From assembly GCA_016786585.1 (NCBI GenBank), contig JAEUUI010000018.1:1-59022 (forward strand): DNA of 59,022 bases. Direction: 5' to 3'. Below, in pieces: positions 1-10,480 of this stretch. The position numbers and the translations under genes are program-made. Each line of letters starts with the position of its first letter. Position 1 is the first letter of the stretch. The notes beneath the pieces were generated by a model. It made no database searches. It saw only the letters and a program-made list of their open reading frames with translations, and was not told the origin of the DNA. The DNA is from Cyclobacteriaceae bacterium. GTDB lineage: Bacteria; Bacteroidota; Bacteroidia; Cytophagales; Cyclobacteriaceae.

Positions 1-54
1 GGGGTTGCATTTCTTCGCGTTTCGGCCTAATATTGCACTCCTTTTTTGAGGAAT

Positions 55-128
55 TCCTCCTTAGCTCAGCTGGTTAGAGCACCTGACTGTTAATCAGGGG
101 GTCCTTGGTTCAAGCCCAAGAGGAGGAG
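55..128 (+). tRNA. tRNA-Asn (anticodon GTT)
   Basis: A full cloverleaf can be drawn. The seven-base acceptor arms are TCCTCCT (55-61) and AGGAGGA (121-127). The D stem is GCTC/GAGC, the anticodon stem CCTGA/TCAGG, and the T stem CTTGG/CCAAG with the TTCAAGC loop. The anticodon loop CTGTTAA places GTT at 89-91, which reads Asn codons. The discriminator base is G128, as usual for tRNA-Asn. CCA is not encoded in full. Confidence 0.95.
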
Positions 129-140
129 CAAAAACGGTAA

Positions 141-1820
<1,680 letters not shown>

Positions 1821-1968
1821 TTTCAGGCCAATTTGACATAAATTCTTTGAGGAAAACGCGTTTTCCGGACATACTGGCGTAAAAATTCACTCAAAAATCC
1901 ATCGGCATACTTTTTCAGGATAGGCTTGGTGTAACTAAAAACATCAAGTGAAACCAAAAAATAAAAGT

Positions 1969-2409
1969 ATGAGTCTGATACGTTATAACTCCGCGCTGAA
2001 CGATTACACACCAACATCTTTCAGCAATCTGATTGATCGTTTCTTTAACGATACCGTAGCCCGCAGTGGCGGTTCTGCCTATTCATTTGTTCCCCGTGTG
2101 GACATTTTTGAAGAAGAAAACGCCTTTGAAATTCATGTGGCAGTTGCCGGCATGAAGAAAGATGACTTTAAAATTGATCTGAACGACAATTTTCTAACCA
2201 TCAGCGGTGAGCGCAAATTCACCAAAGAGAAAAAAGAGAACACGTTCCGTTCGATTGAAACTCAGCACGGAACCTTCAGCAGATCATTCACGCTGCCGGA
2301 AAATGTAGATGCGTCTAAAATAAGCGCGAAATACAACGATGGTATCCTGGAGATCACTGTGCCGAAGGATGAAAAGAAAGCGCTGAAGCAAACTATTAAA
2401 GTAAATTAA
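1969..2409 (+). CDS. Hsp20/alpha-crystallin small heat shock protein
   Basis: An ATP-independent holdase chaperone. The alpha-crystallin domain spans roughly residues 35-140. It starts at PRVDIFEEENAFEIHVAVAG, contains the typical FLTISGERK strand, and ends with the GILEITVPK strand that precedes the C-terminal tail. I chose the ATG at 1969 (MSLIRYNS) because family members normally begin MSLIRY. An in-frame GTG at 1948 would add seven Lys/Asn-rich residues. A strong terminator follows at 2470, so this is a single-gene transcript. Confidence 0.9.
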   Translation: MSLIRYNSALNDYTPTSFSNLIDRFFNDTVARSGGSAYSFVPRVDIFEEENAFEIHVAVAGMKKDDFKIDLNDNFLTISGERKFTKEKKENTFRSIETQHGTFSRSFTLPENVDASKISAKYNDGILEITVPKDEKKALKQTIKVN

Positions 2410-2469
2410 TTTGCCGGGCGCAATGTTGCGTCACAGCGATCGTTTTAAGTAGAGTTTGGTTGAGGGGTT

Positions 2470-2508
2470 ACCCCGTCTGGCAGCGATGCCGGGCGGGGTT
2501 TTTTATTT
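2470..2508 (+). terminator. Rho-independent terminator after hsp20
   Basis: An 11-bp stem with two G-T pairs (2471-2481 with 2488-2498) and a six-base loop, followed by TTTTTTATTT. It ends the hsp20 transcript. Confidence 0.85.
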
Positions 2509-2580
2509 GGTCAATACTGCTAACCCGCAGCCCCGGCTCTCGTTACAAACCGTTACCTTTGAACTCTTTCCGAAACTGAT

Positions 2581-4014
2581 ATGAAGCGCACTGGTATCCT
2601 GATCGCGGTAATTTTCCTGGTAACATGTATTGGGGGCATTTTAGGCTCGATTTTCACGATCCGGTATCTCAGCGACAGCATTCCGACTTACCAGTCTATT
2701 GAAGGCCGGCAGAACGCTGTGCTTACTGGATTGGGTACTGATACGAGCTACAGTACACAAGACATCAATTTTCTGCTCGCATCGCAAAAAGTTGTTCCAG
2801 CCGTTGTTTACGTGCAGGCATCGTACGGGGCAGGGTCTTTCAGTCTCAATCCGCTTGAGCTTTATTACCAGCCGCAGGAACGGTCTTCCGGTTCGGGTGT
2901 GATTATCTCCGATGACGGATACATCGTTACCAATCATCATGTAATTGAAGAAGCCACTAACGTAGAAGTAGTAATGAACAACAACCAGCGCTTCTATGCT
3001 AAAATAGTCGGCACCGATCCGAGTACCGATCTGGCCTTGTTGAAGATTAAAGCGAAAAATCTTCCGTTCGTCCGGTATGGAAATTCCGATGCTGTAAAAA
3101 TTGGTGAATGGGTTTTAGCGGTAGGAAATCCGTTTAATTTGAACTCAACGGTTACTGCCGGAATTGTGAGCGCGCGTGCACGGAACATCCGCATTCTGCG
3201 GGAGAAAAATAATCTACAGGTTGAGTCATTCATTCAAACCGATGCAGCAGTTAACCCCGGCAATAGCGGAGGGGCGTTGGTGAATTTGAAAGGCGAACTG
3301 ATCGGTATTAACTCAGCTATCGCGACCGCCACGGGTACGTATTCAGGCTATTCATTTGCTATTCCGGTTAGCCTTGTTAAAAAAGTGATGGATGATCTGC
3401 TGGAGTATGGGCAGATTCAGCGCGGCTTGTTGGGGGTTGAAATCCGCGATGTGAATGCGGCCATCGCTGAACAATTGGCATTGCCGATTAATGACGGTGT
3501 ACTCGTGACGCGTGTGAATCTTGGGAGCGCAGCACAGGAAGCCAACATTCAGCCGGGTGATGTTATTACTGCGATCGATAACCATTTGGTTAAGTCCGTT
3601 TCTGAATTGCAGGAATGGGTTGCGCGGAACCGGCCCGGAAAAGAAATTAATGTTACGTATCTGCGGGATAATAAATCGGAGGTTGTAAAGGCCCGACTGA
3701 AAGACAATGACGGCCGCGAAGGCGTTTACAAAAAAGATATTGTTCACGAATTCAATGGTATAACAGTCGAGGATATCTTATTTAACGAGCTGACGCGACT
3801 GAAGCTTGAAAACGGTATTCGTGTCACGAAAATCAGCGAAGGAAAATGGAAAGAAGCCGGTATTCCGGAAGGATTTATCATCTCATACCTCGACCGCGTG
3901 CCGGTTGATGACGTTGAAGATTTCAATCGCATGCTTGAATACAAACGCGGTGGAATTCTCGTGGAAGGCTATGACGAATCGGGCCAGAAACGAGCCTACG
4001 GGTTGGAATGGTGA
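2581..4014 (+). CDS. Membrane-anchored HtrA/Deg-type serine protease with PDZ domains
   Basis: A periplasmic quality-control protease of family S1C. The N-terminal hydrophobic stretch (about 5-29) is not followed by a clear signal-peptidase site, so it probably acts as an inner-membrane anchor. The trypsin-like domain carries the catalytic triad His120 (TNHHV), Asp150 (DPSTDLALLKI) and Ser229 (NPGNSGGAL). A PDZ domain follows at about 280-370 (GLLGVEIRDV through GDVITAIDNHLV). A second, more divergent PDZ-like domain reaches the C terminus. The length of 477 residues is normal for Do/DegQ-like proteins. Confidence 0.92.
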   Translation: MKRTGILIAVIFLVTCIGGILGSIFTIRYLSDSIPTYQSIEGRQNAVLTGLGTDTSYSTQDINFLLASQKVVPAVVYVQASYGAGSFSLNPLELYYQPQERSSGSGVIISDDGYIVTNHHVIEEATNVEVVMNNNQRFYAKIVGTDPSTDLALLKIKAKNLPFVRYGNSDAVKIGEWVLAVGNPFNLNSTVTAGIVSARARNIRILREKNNLQVESFIQTDAAVNPGNSGGALVNLKGELIGINSAIATATGTYSGYSFAIPVSLVKKVMDDLLEYGQIQRGLLGVEIRDVNAAIAEQLALPINDGVLVTRVNLGSAAQEANIQPGDVITAIDNHLVKSVSELQEWVARNRPGKEINVTYLRDNKSEVVKARLKDNDGREGVYKKDIVHEFNGITVEDILFNELTRLKLENGIRVTKISEGKWKEAGIPEGFIISYLDRVPVDDVEDFNRMLEYKRGGILVEGYDESGQKRAYGLEW

Positions 4015-4017
4015 GCG

Positions 4018-4112
4018 GTTCAACGTTCAAACTTTAAGGTTTGCTGCGTAGTACCTCGCTCATACCTTATTATGGATTTTACAATCTCAACCTTAAACTT
4101 GAAACCTTGAAC
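4018..4112. repeat. 24-bp imperfect inverted repeat downstream of htrA
   Basis: The left arm 4018-4041 and right arm 4089-4112 are reverse complements at 20 of 24 positions. They are separated by 47 bp. The right arm contains AACCTTAAACTTGAAACC. There is no T-tract, so it is not a standard terminator. It could be a REP-like element or an mRNA 3' stabilising hairpin. Confidence 0.6.
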
Positions 4113-4151
4113 TGAAGATTTCAAATGGACGGCCCGTCCGGCATCTAACCC

Positions 4152-4168
4152 TAATTTTGTTACTTTTG
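4152..4168 (+). promoter_or_regulatory. Candidate Bacteroidota -7 boxes (TAnnTTTG) of the ALDH gene
   Basis: Two exact matches to TAnnTTTG, TAATTTTG (4152-4159) and TACTTTTG (4161-4168), lie 20-36 bp before the ALDH start. No clear -33 TTTG partner is visible. Confidence 0.45.
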
Positions 4169-4187
4169 TACCCTCAATAAAATTGTC

Positions 4188-5729
4188 ATGGAAACCTTCG
4201 GTATCAAAGAATCACTTTCAGCATTAGGAATTAAAAAATCAAATCCGGGAGCCTCAACGGGAACAAAATGGCTCAAAACTTCAGGCAAGATGATCGACTC
4301 GTACTCGCCTGCAGACGGAATGCTGATTGGCAGTGTTCGTGCAACAGATCCGAAAGTTTTTGCAGCGGTTGTTGAGAAATCAAAACAGGCATTTAAAGAG
4401 TGGCGAAAATGGCCGGCGCCGAAACGTGGTGAAGTTGTTCGTCAGATAGGCGAGGCCCTGCGCAAATACAAAGAGCCTTTGGGCAAACTCGTTTCGTATG
4501 AGATGGGCAAGTCGTACCAGGAAGGGTTGGGTGAAGTACAGGAGATGATCGACATCTGCGATTTTGCAGTAGGTTTATCACGTCAGCTTCACGGTTTAAC
4601 AATGCACTCGGAACGTCCGAGTCATCGCATGTACGAACAGTACCATCCGCTGGGTGTGATAGGGGTTATTTCTGCATTTAATTTCCCGGTTGCTGTTTGG
4701 TCATGGAATTCCATGCTGGCGTGGGTTTGTGGCGATACATGTATCTGGAAGCCATCGGAAAAGACCCCCTTGTGCAGCATTGCGTGTCAGAATATCGTTG
4801 CTGAAGTTTTCCGGGTGAACAATGTTCCGGAAGGTGTTTCGTGTATTGTCAATGGCGATGCTGTGATCGGTCAGCTCATGTCGAAGCATGAAGATATTCC
4901 ATTAGTATCCGCAACCGGCTCTACCCGTATGGGAAAAGCCGTTGCAAAAACCGTGAGTGAGCGCCTGGGCCGCGCGTTGCTCGAACTTGGCGGAAACAAT
5001 GCCATTATCATTTCCGAAAATGCGAATCTTGATATGGCAATTCGCGGTGCGCTATTTGGTGCGGTAGGTACTGCCGGTCAGCGCTGCACAACTACGCGCA
5101 GACTGATCGTGCACGAAAAAGTTTATAATCAGGTAAAAGAACGACTGAAAAAAGCATACAGTCATTTAAAAATTGGTAATCCGCTGGACCCGATGAATCA
5201 CGTTGGACCGTTGATTGATAAACAGGCGGTAAAGTTATATTCAAATGCATTGGGCCAGGTGAAACGCGAAGGCGGCAAGTTTGTGGTTGAAGGCGGAGTG
5301 TTGAAAGGTGCCGGGTATGAATCAGGCTGTTACGTAAAGCCCGCCATCGCGGAGGTAAAGAATGAATACAAGATTGTGCAGCATGAAACATTTGCTCCGA
5401 TTTTATACCTGATCAAATACAAAAAGATTGATGAAGCGATTGCTATTCAAAATGGTGTTAAGCAAGGGCTGTCATCATCGATCATGACAAACAACATGCA
5501 GGAGATGGAGCAATTCCTTTCTGCCGATGGTTCGGACTGCGGCATAGCGAATGTTAACATCGGAACTTCAGGCGCTGAAATTGGTGGCGCTTTCGGAGGT
5601 GAAAAAGAAACCGGTGGCGGTCGGGAATCCGGATCAGATGCATGGAAAATCTACATGCGCAGACAGACCAATACGATTAATTACGGAAGCACGTTACCGC
5701 TTGCACAAGGAATCAAATTCAATATTTAA
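4188..5729 (+). CDS. ALDH7-type aldehyde dehydrogenase (probable alpha-aminoadipic semialdehyde dehydrogenase)
   Basis: An NAD(P)-dependent enzyme that oxidises alpha-aminoadipic semialdehyde/piperideine-6-carboxylate in lysine breakdown. The general base is Glu266 (LELGGNN) and the catalytic Cys300 lies in GTAGQRCTTTRR. The C-terminal signature (ESGSDAWKIYMRRQTNTINY, then LPLAQGIKF) is characteristic of the ALDH7A1/antiquitin group rather than generic ALDHs. The length of 513 residues is typical. It stands alone, so pathway context is not given by neighbours. Confidence 0.88.
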   Translation: METFGIKESLSALGIKKSNPGASTGTKWLKTSGKMIDSYSPADGMLIGSVRATDPKVFAAVVEKSKQAFKEWRKWPAPKRGEVVRQIGEALRKYKEPLGKLVSYEMGKSYQEGLGEVQEMIDICDFAVGLSRQLHGLTMHSERPSHRMYEQYHPLGVIGVISAFNFPVAVWSWNSMLAWVCGDTCIWKPSEKTPLCSIACQNIVAEVFRVNNVPEGVSCIVNGDAVIGQLMSKHEDIPLVSATGSTRMGKAVAKTVSERLGRALLELGGNNAIIISENANLDMAIRGALFGAVGTAGQRCTTTRRLIVHEKVYNQVKERLKKAYSHLKIGNPLDPMNHVGPLIDKQAVKLYSNALGQVKREGGKFVVEGGVLKGAGYESGCYVKPAIAEVKNEYKIVQHETFAPILYLIKYKKIDEAIAIQNGVKQGLSSSIMTNNMQEMEQFLSADGSDCGIANVNIGTSGAEIGGAFGGEKETGGGRESGSDAWKIYMRRQTNTINYGSTLPLAQGIKFNI

Positions 5730-5781
5730 TGATCCTTTTTATTTAGGGGTCAAACCACTATTTTTATAAAAAGCCGTTGCT

Positions 5782-6189
5782 ATGGGTACGAAGAAATACC
5801 GGTCTGTAATGCTGATTGATGACAATGAGATTGATAACCTCATTAATCAGAAAATGATTGAAGCAGCGGCTGTGGCAGAAAACATCTATACGCACACGGG
5901 TGCCAAAAGCGCAATTGAATTTCTTCGAAACATGGAGAAGATTGACATTGCGGATAAAGTACTTCCGGATGTCATTTTTCTGGATATCGACATGCCGCTC
6001 ATGGATGGTTTCCAATTCCTGGAAGAATTCGAGAAGCTTAACAATGCCACGAAGAAGAAATGTCGCATTGTGATGCTTACGTCTTCTATCAATCCGCAGG
6101 ATTTCAGTCGTTCGAAAAAGTATGAGAACGTGAAGCTTTACCTGAACAAGCCGCTTTCACACGAAAGCATAGTAAAGCTCGAGGTTTAA
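5782..6189 (+). CDS. Single-domain CheY-like response regulator
   Basis: A receiver domain only, 135 residues. The acidic pair is Asp13-Asp14, the phospho-acceptor Asp68 (VIFLDIDMPLMDG), the switch Thr100-Ser101 and the conserved Lys123 (LNKP). There is no output domain, so it must act through a partner protein or a phosphorelay. Its stop codon overlaps the convergent gene's stop by four bases. No histidine kinase is adjacent. Confidence 0.88.
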   Translation: MGTKKYRSVMLIDDNEIDNLINQKMIEAAAVAENIYTHTGAKSAIEFLRNMEKIDIADKVLPDVIFLDIDMPLMDGFQFLEEFEKLNNATKKKCRIVMLTSSINPQDFSRSKKYENVKLYLNKPLSHESIVKLEV

Positions 6190-7643
6190 AATTCAGTAAG
6201 CTTATTGATGAGTGCTTCGTCAAGCTTTACCAGCAGGGTGGGTGCGAAGTAATTGACTTTCAATCCGGCAAACCGCGGAATTACGGCAGCAATCTTTTTG
6301 GCTTTTTCTTTCTTGGCTTCGCTTACCGCGATCTTCAGTATCTTAATAAACAGTTGAATGTTTTCGCATTCGTCTTTGCCGAACATGCGGATTTGCCGCT
6401 GGATGCTGTTTGCCAGTTGGTTGAAAAGTTCATAATCCTGCAGCAACACATAATGCAGCGCCAGGAGCGATTTGATCTCCAGTAACGTGAATGGATATTT
6501 CTTCAGACTTACCTCGTTCAGCAAATTGTTGATCAGCTTGGCAGCTTCTTCATATTTGCCGGCATAATAGCAGGCGAGCGCACGGTAGGTAGTATAAATA
6601 ACGTGCTTCGGAATATCGGTTGTATCCGGTTCGTAGTCGACCAATACATTTTCCGCTTCCGCATACAGGTCTGCCTCAGTTCCTAACCGGATATTTCGTT
6701 CGATTTTTGAGATCAGGAATTGAGCCGGGAATGTGTACGTGGAATAGTTTGTCAGCAGGTTGGTGGTCGCATCGTTTACCTCTTCATAGAACTTTTCCGC
6801 CTGGCGATATACCTTGTAATGGTTATAGTACTCCAGTTTCAAAAATTCGTACACGAGATTGATGTGATAATAGATCACATCCTGAGGATAGCTGTCGAAA
6901 ATCTTCTGAACCTTCGCGAAGATATCCTCGATCGATTCATTTTCTTCAGCATTCTCCTGCGTAGCAGTTTCATCCTGTTCGACAAACAACCGGTGAAAGA
7001 TTACCATACAGCTTCTGTACACATACAGGCGGTGCGACTCATACAGGTTCGCAACGTTCTGCATCTCCTTCATGAGCAGCGTTAATCCCATCTTTTCGGT
7101 GGAATCACCGGTGAGCAGATAGCTTCCGTATTTTTTAAAGTAATCGGCCAGCAAATCTTCCGCTTTATCAAGCGCAAGCATATAAGCAACGTGCCGGTTG
7201 TAGAGCTGTGAATATTGGAAGTAGTCAGAAGAATTAATGTTGAGTTTCTTCAGCGACTTATAGATGATCGTTAATTCATTGGCCAGATCGTAATCGATCA
7301 GTTCCTTTTCCAGTTTTTTTAGCGTGGCGATTGAGATGGTACGCTTTTTTGTGAAGAGCACCTCGTTAATGTTGGCCACTTTTCGCAAAACATCGGTTCG
7401 CGGGCTTTCGAGCTGCTCCATCAAATACTCCTCGATCTTTAAATTCAAGCGCGATCGGAGGGTATAGTATGCATTGGCATTTACCTCCAGTTCCGACATG
7501 ATTTTATTGTCGGATAGCTGACGTTCGCGGAGCGATTTCAGCAGGTAGGCAGACTTTTCGGCATTGCTTTCGATAAGAGAATCGTAAATAGCTTTGAAGT
7601 CCTTTTCGGAAAGCTGCTTAACAATGTTCTTAAGTTTTGCCAT
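6186..7643 (-). CDS. Helical-repeat protein of unknown function (Bacteroidota-type)
   Basis: A product of about 485 residues starting MAKLKNIVKQLSEKD. I chose the ATG at 7643 because the open frame upstream reads as non-coding spacer shared with the divergent gene. It is rich in Leu, Glu, Lys and Tyr, with a repetitive helical pattern that resembles TPR-like folds. There is no signal peptide, so it is probably cytoplasmic. No catalytic motif was recognised. It diverges from the WG-repeat gene across a 144-bp spacer. Confidence 0.7.
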   Translation of the reverse strand: MAKLKNIVKQLSEKDFKAIYDSLIESNAEKSAYLLKSLRERQLSDNKIMSELEVNANAYYTLRSRLNLKIEEYLMEQLESPRTDVLRKVANINEVLFTKKRTISIATLKKLEKELIDYDLANELTIIYKSLKKLNINSSDYFQYSQLYNRHVAYMLALDKAEDLLADYFKKYGSYLLTGDSTEKMGLTLLMKEMQNVANLYESHRLYVYRSCMVIFHRLFVEQDETATQENAEENESIEDIFAKVQKIFDSYPQDVIYYHINLVYEFLKLEYYNHYKVYRQAEKFYEEVNDATTNLLTNYSTYTFPAQFLISKIERNIRLGTEADLYAEAENVLVDYEPDTTDIPKHVIYTTYRALACYYAGKYEEAAKLINNLLNEVSLKKYPFTLLEIKSLLALHYVLLQDYELFNQLANSIQRQIRMFGKDECENIQLFIKILKIAVSEAKKEKAKKIAAVIPRFAGLKVNYFAPTLLVKLDEALINKLTEF

Positions 7644-7787
7644 TGTGGTTTTTGGGAGTGAAAATTTACAAAAATAATCGACCGATCCAATGAACAAACC
7701 GATCTGAAAGCCGTTTTGTCGTGCTTTGCAGCCGATAGGTACTAAAGTTGTTGTAGTCAAAGTTTGTAGTTTTACCTGTTCGCAGTT

Positions 7788-10379
7788 ATGGGGTTGATAC
7801 GGATCATAGTTATTGGAATGATAGTGGTGCTGTCGTACTCGGCTAAGGCTCAATTCGTTTCGGAGCGATCGGTCCTGAACAACATCGGAAAAGGAAAATG
7901 GGAGAAGGCAAAGACACAACTCAACAAGATTGAACAAAAGGACAGCGTACGGGCTGGGGTGGAATTTGCGTGGGCTTGTTATTTTTTTTCTGCGTCAAAT
8001 CCTGATTTTCAAATCGATTCTGCGCATTGGCACATTCAACGGGCTATTTCCGACTATAATAAGGTATCCGGCAAAGCACGCGAAAAGTTGTTGAAAATCC
8101 CGGTTGACAGTAACAGCTTGGCCAGCTATCACGATCGTATCGATAGTGCCGCATTTGCCCGCGCGCGGGACATCAACACGGAAGAAGCGTATCTCGATTT
8201 TCTGAAACGATACAGTAACGCGAAGCAGAAGAACCAGGCCATTGCTCTGCGCGATGAGGTATCGTATGCTGATGCAATCCGTGGAAATACGTATGAATCG
8301 TTTCTAACCTATTTGCAAAAATATCCAGAGTCGGCATTTGCTGGTGAAGCACGTTCGAAGTATAACCGGTTGTTATTTGAAGCAAAGACATCCGATCAAA
8401 AACTGGCCACGTACGAATCGTTCTTAACCGAATATCCTGAAACTCCTTATCGTGCTGAAGTTGAACGGCAGATTTTTGAAAAGATGACGGCTGGTGGCGA
8501 GGCTGCATCATTCGAACGGTTCATTCGAAAATATCCGTCAAGTTCAAAAACAAAAATAGCGAAGGATATCTTATACCATTTGTTAAAGGAAGATGAACGT
8601 TCGCTTATGCCGGGGCTGGCAAGCGATTCGATTCGTAAAGTTCAGGCGTTGGAAAAACAATACCTCGTACCGTTTTTTAAAGATGACAAGTACGGGTTTA
8701 TGAATGAACGGGGTGAAGAAAGGATTAAAGCCTTTGCTGCTGAAATCCCGGACTCATACCTGTGCGGAAATATTACCGATGAATTGCTCATGGCAGGCGA
8801 TCAGATCATCTCACGCTCAGGAGTAACGGTACTGAAAACAAAAGCAGATGAAATTGAACCGCTTGGCTATGGATTTCTTTTAATCGACAGCCGCGACTGT
8901 TCGCATGTTGTTCATGTTTCCGGATTTTTACCTGCTGGCGTTGAGTGTTTCCAGGATGCCAGGCTTTTGTCAAAGAACTTCTTGCTCTTGAAAAAAAACG
9001 ATCGCTGGGCAGTGCGTACCCTTGCCGGACGCGAACTTATGCCACACGAATGGAGTGACATTCAGTTGTTGGGCGAAGTTGTTGCATTTAAGAAGGGTTC
9101 TAAAATCCGCCTGGTAAAACTGAAAGAACTCGCCAAAATTACAGATGGTCAGCCGCCCACATTTTCAACAGAGTACGATGATGTTAAACGCTGGGGTGAT
9201 GGAACCTTGTGGGTTAAGCATGGTAATGAAGAGGGTGCGCTAACGCCATCGTTAAATGAATGGATTAAATCTGCAACTCAGAAAATTGAACCAGTATTTT
9301 TTGGAGCAGTAAGTCAAACCAGTGCAGGCTATGTTCTTCACGACAGGCGCGGAGCACCCTCACAGCATTACTACCAGGTAAAGGTTCAGGAGCCATGGGT
9401 GCTTGTACAACAGGACGGTGTTTGGCATGCGATTGAGCCCTTCACAAAAGCTAATGTCGGGCCGGCATATGATAGCGTAATCTTTAACGGACCGTTTTTT
9501 ATCGGCATACGAAATGATAGTACGCATATCCATCTCTCAAAAAATGCTGTGATTGAGTTGCCGAAATTTGTACAAGTTCGATTTATTCCGGGCAAAGACT
9601 CGCTTTTCTTTTTAATGCTGGAGGAGGGCGATAAAAAGACGGTATACAATTCACGTGCAGAAAAGTTATTCACGCTGCCGGTTGAAAAAATTGAATATAA
9701 CAATGAAGGATATTTCACGTTCACGCAAAAACAAAAGCGCGGATTACTTTCGCTAAATGGAAAAGTTGTCCTGAAGCCTGAGTTTGATGCAATTGGGACT
9801 GTCACTCAGAATATCGTTGCCACGCTGAAGGACAAAAAGTTCGGGTTGATCAATCTTGCGAATAAAAAGGAGGTCAAGCCTGAGTATGAGAAAAATATCA
9901 TGTCGTACAATCAGCAATATTTAATCGCAGTAAAAAACAACCTGGCTGCACTTATCGGCTGGGACAACAAACCGATAACTCCGTTTGAATTTGAAGAAAT
10001 TAATTTCTGGAACGACTCTACCGCATTGGTGAAAAGGAATTTTTACTGGATGCTCTATAATTTTATTGATAAGCGAATGGTAGCGGATAAAATCAGATCG
10101 TTCAAAATCGTTTCGGATTCTCCCAAAGAGAAGATTATGATCGTTCAGCAGGAGAACAAGTATGGCGTACTCAGTAATACCCGCGGAATGATTGTTCCTG
10201 CAACATTTTCCGATATTGTGAACGTAGGCTCCGCCACTCAGCCGTTGTATTTTACCGAAAAGCACGTGGAAGAGGCCGCTATTTTTGTGGTTATTTACTA
10301 TGATAAAGATGGTGTTCAGCTGCGAAAGTATGTTTACGAAGGCAGCGACTATGAAAAAATTTATTGTTCCGGTAAGTAA
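7788..10379 (+). CDS. Secreted WG-repeat protein
   Basis: An exported protein of 863 residues of unknown role. A signal peptide covers residues 1-21 (VLSYSAKA). The N-terminal third (about 25-270) is TPR-like, with repeated TYESFLTYLQKYPES-type units. The rest contains WG/KWG-type beta-propeller repeats: KYGFMNERGE (about 302), KRGLLSLNGK (about 650), KFGLINLANK (about 683) and KYGVLSNTRG (about 790). Such repeats usually mediate protein-protein contacts at the cell surface or periplasm. Confidence 0.8.
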   Translation: MGLIRIIVIGMIVVLSYSAKAQFVSERSVLNNIGKGKWEKAKTQLNKIEQKDSVRAGVEFAWACYFFSASNPDFQIDSAHWHIQRAISDYNKVSGKAREKLLKIPVDSNSLASYHDRIDSAAFARARDINTEEAYLDFLKRYSNAKQKNQAIALRDEVSYADAIRGNTYESFLTYLQKYPESAFAGEARSKYNRLLFEAKTSDQKLATYESFLTEYPETPYRAEVERQIFEKMTAGGEAASFERFIRKYPSSSKTKIAKDILYHLLKEDERSLMPGLASDSIRKVQALEKQYLVPFFKDDKYGFMNERGEERIKAFAAEIPDSYLCGNITDELLMAGDQIISRSGVTVLKTKADEIEPLGYGFLLIDSRDCSHVVHVSGFLPAGVECFQDARLLSKNFLLLKKNDRWAVRTLAGRELMPHEWSDIQLLGEVVAFKKGSKIRLVKLKELAKITDGQPPTFSTEYDDVKRWGDGTLWVKHGNEEGALTPSLNEWIKSATQKIEPVFFGAVSQTSAGYVLHDRRGAPSQHYYQVKVQEPWVLVQQDGVWHAIEPFTKANVGPAYDSVIFNGPFFIGIRNDSTHIHLSKNAVIELPKFVQVRFIPGKDSLFFLMLEEGDKKTVYNSRAEKLFTLPVEKIEYNNEGYFTFTQKQKRGLLSLNGKVVLKPEFDAIGTVTQNIVATLKDKKFGLINLANKKEVKPEYEKNIMSYNQQYLIAVKNNLAALIGWDNKPITPFEFEEINFWNDSTALVKRNFYWMLYNFIDKRMVADKIRSFKIVSDSPKEKIMIVQQENKYGVLSNTRGMIVPATFSDIVNVGSATQPLYFTEKHVEEAAIFVVIYYDKDGVQLRKYVYEGSDYEKIYCSGK

Positions 10380-10480
10380 CTTTCCGGAAAGCTTCATGCC
10401 ATCGAATTCATCTACCGGTAATCAAAACAGCGTCAACTGATTTTACGGATTTACTATATTGCCAGCCTAAGCCTGTTTGC

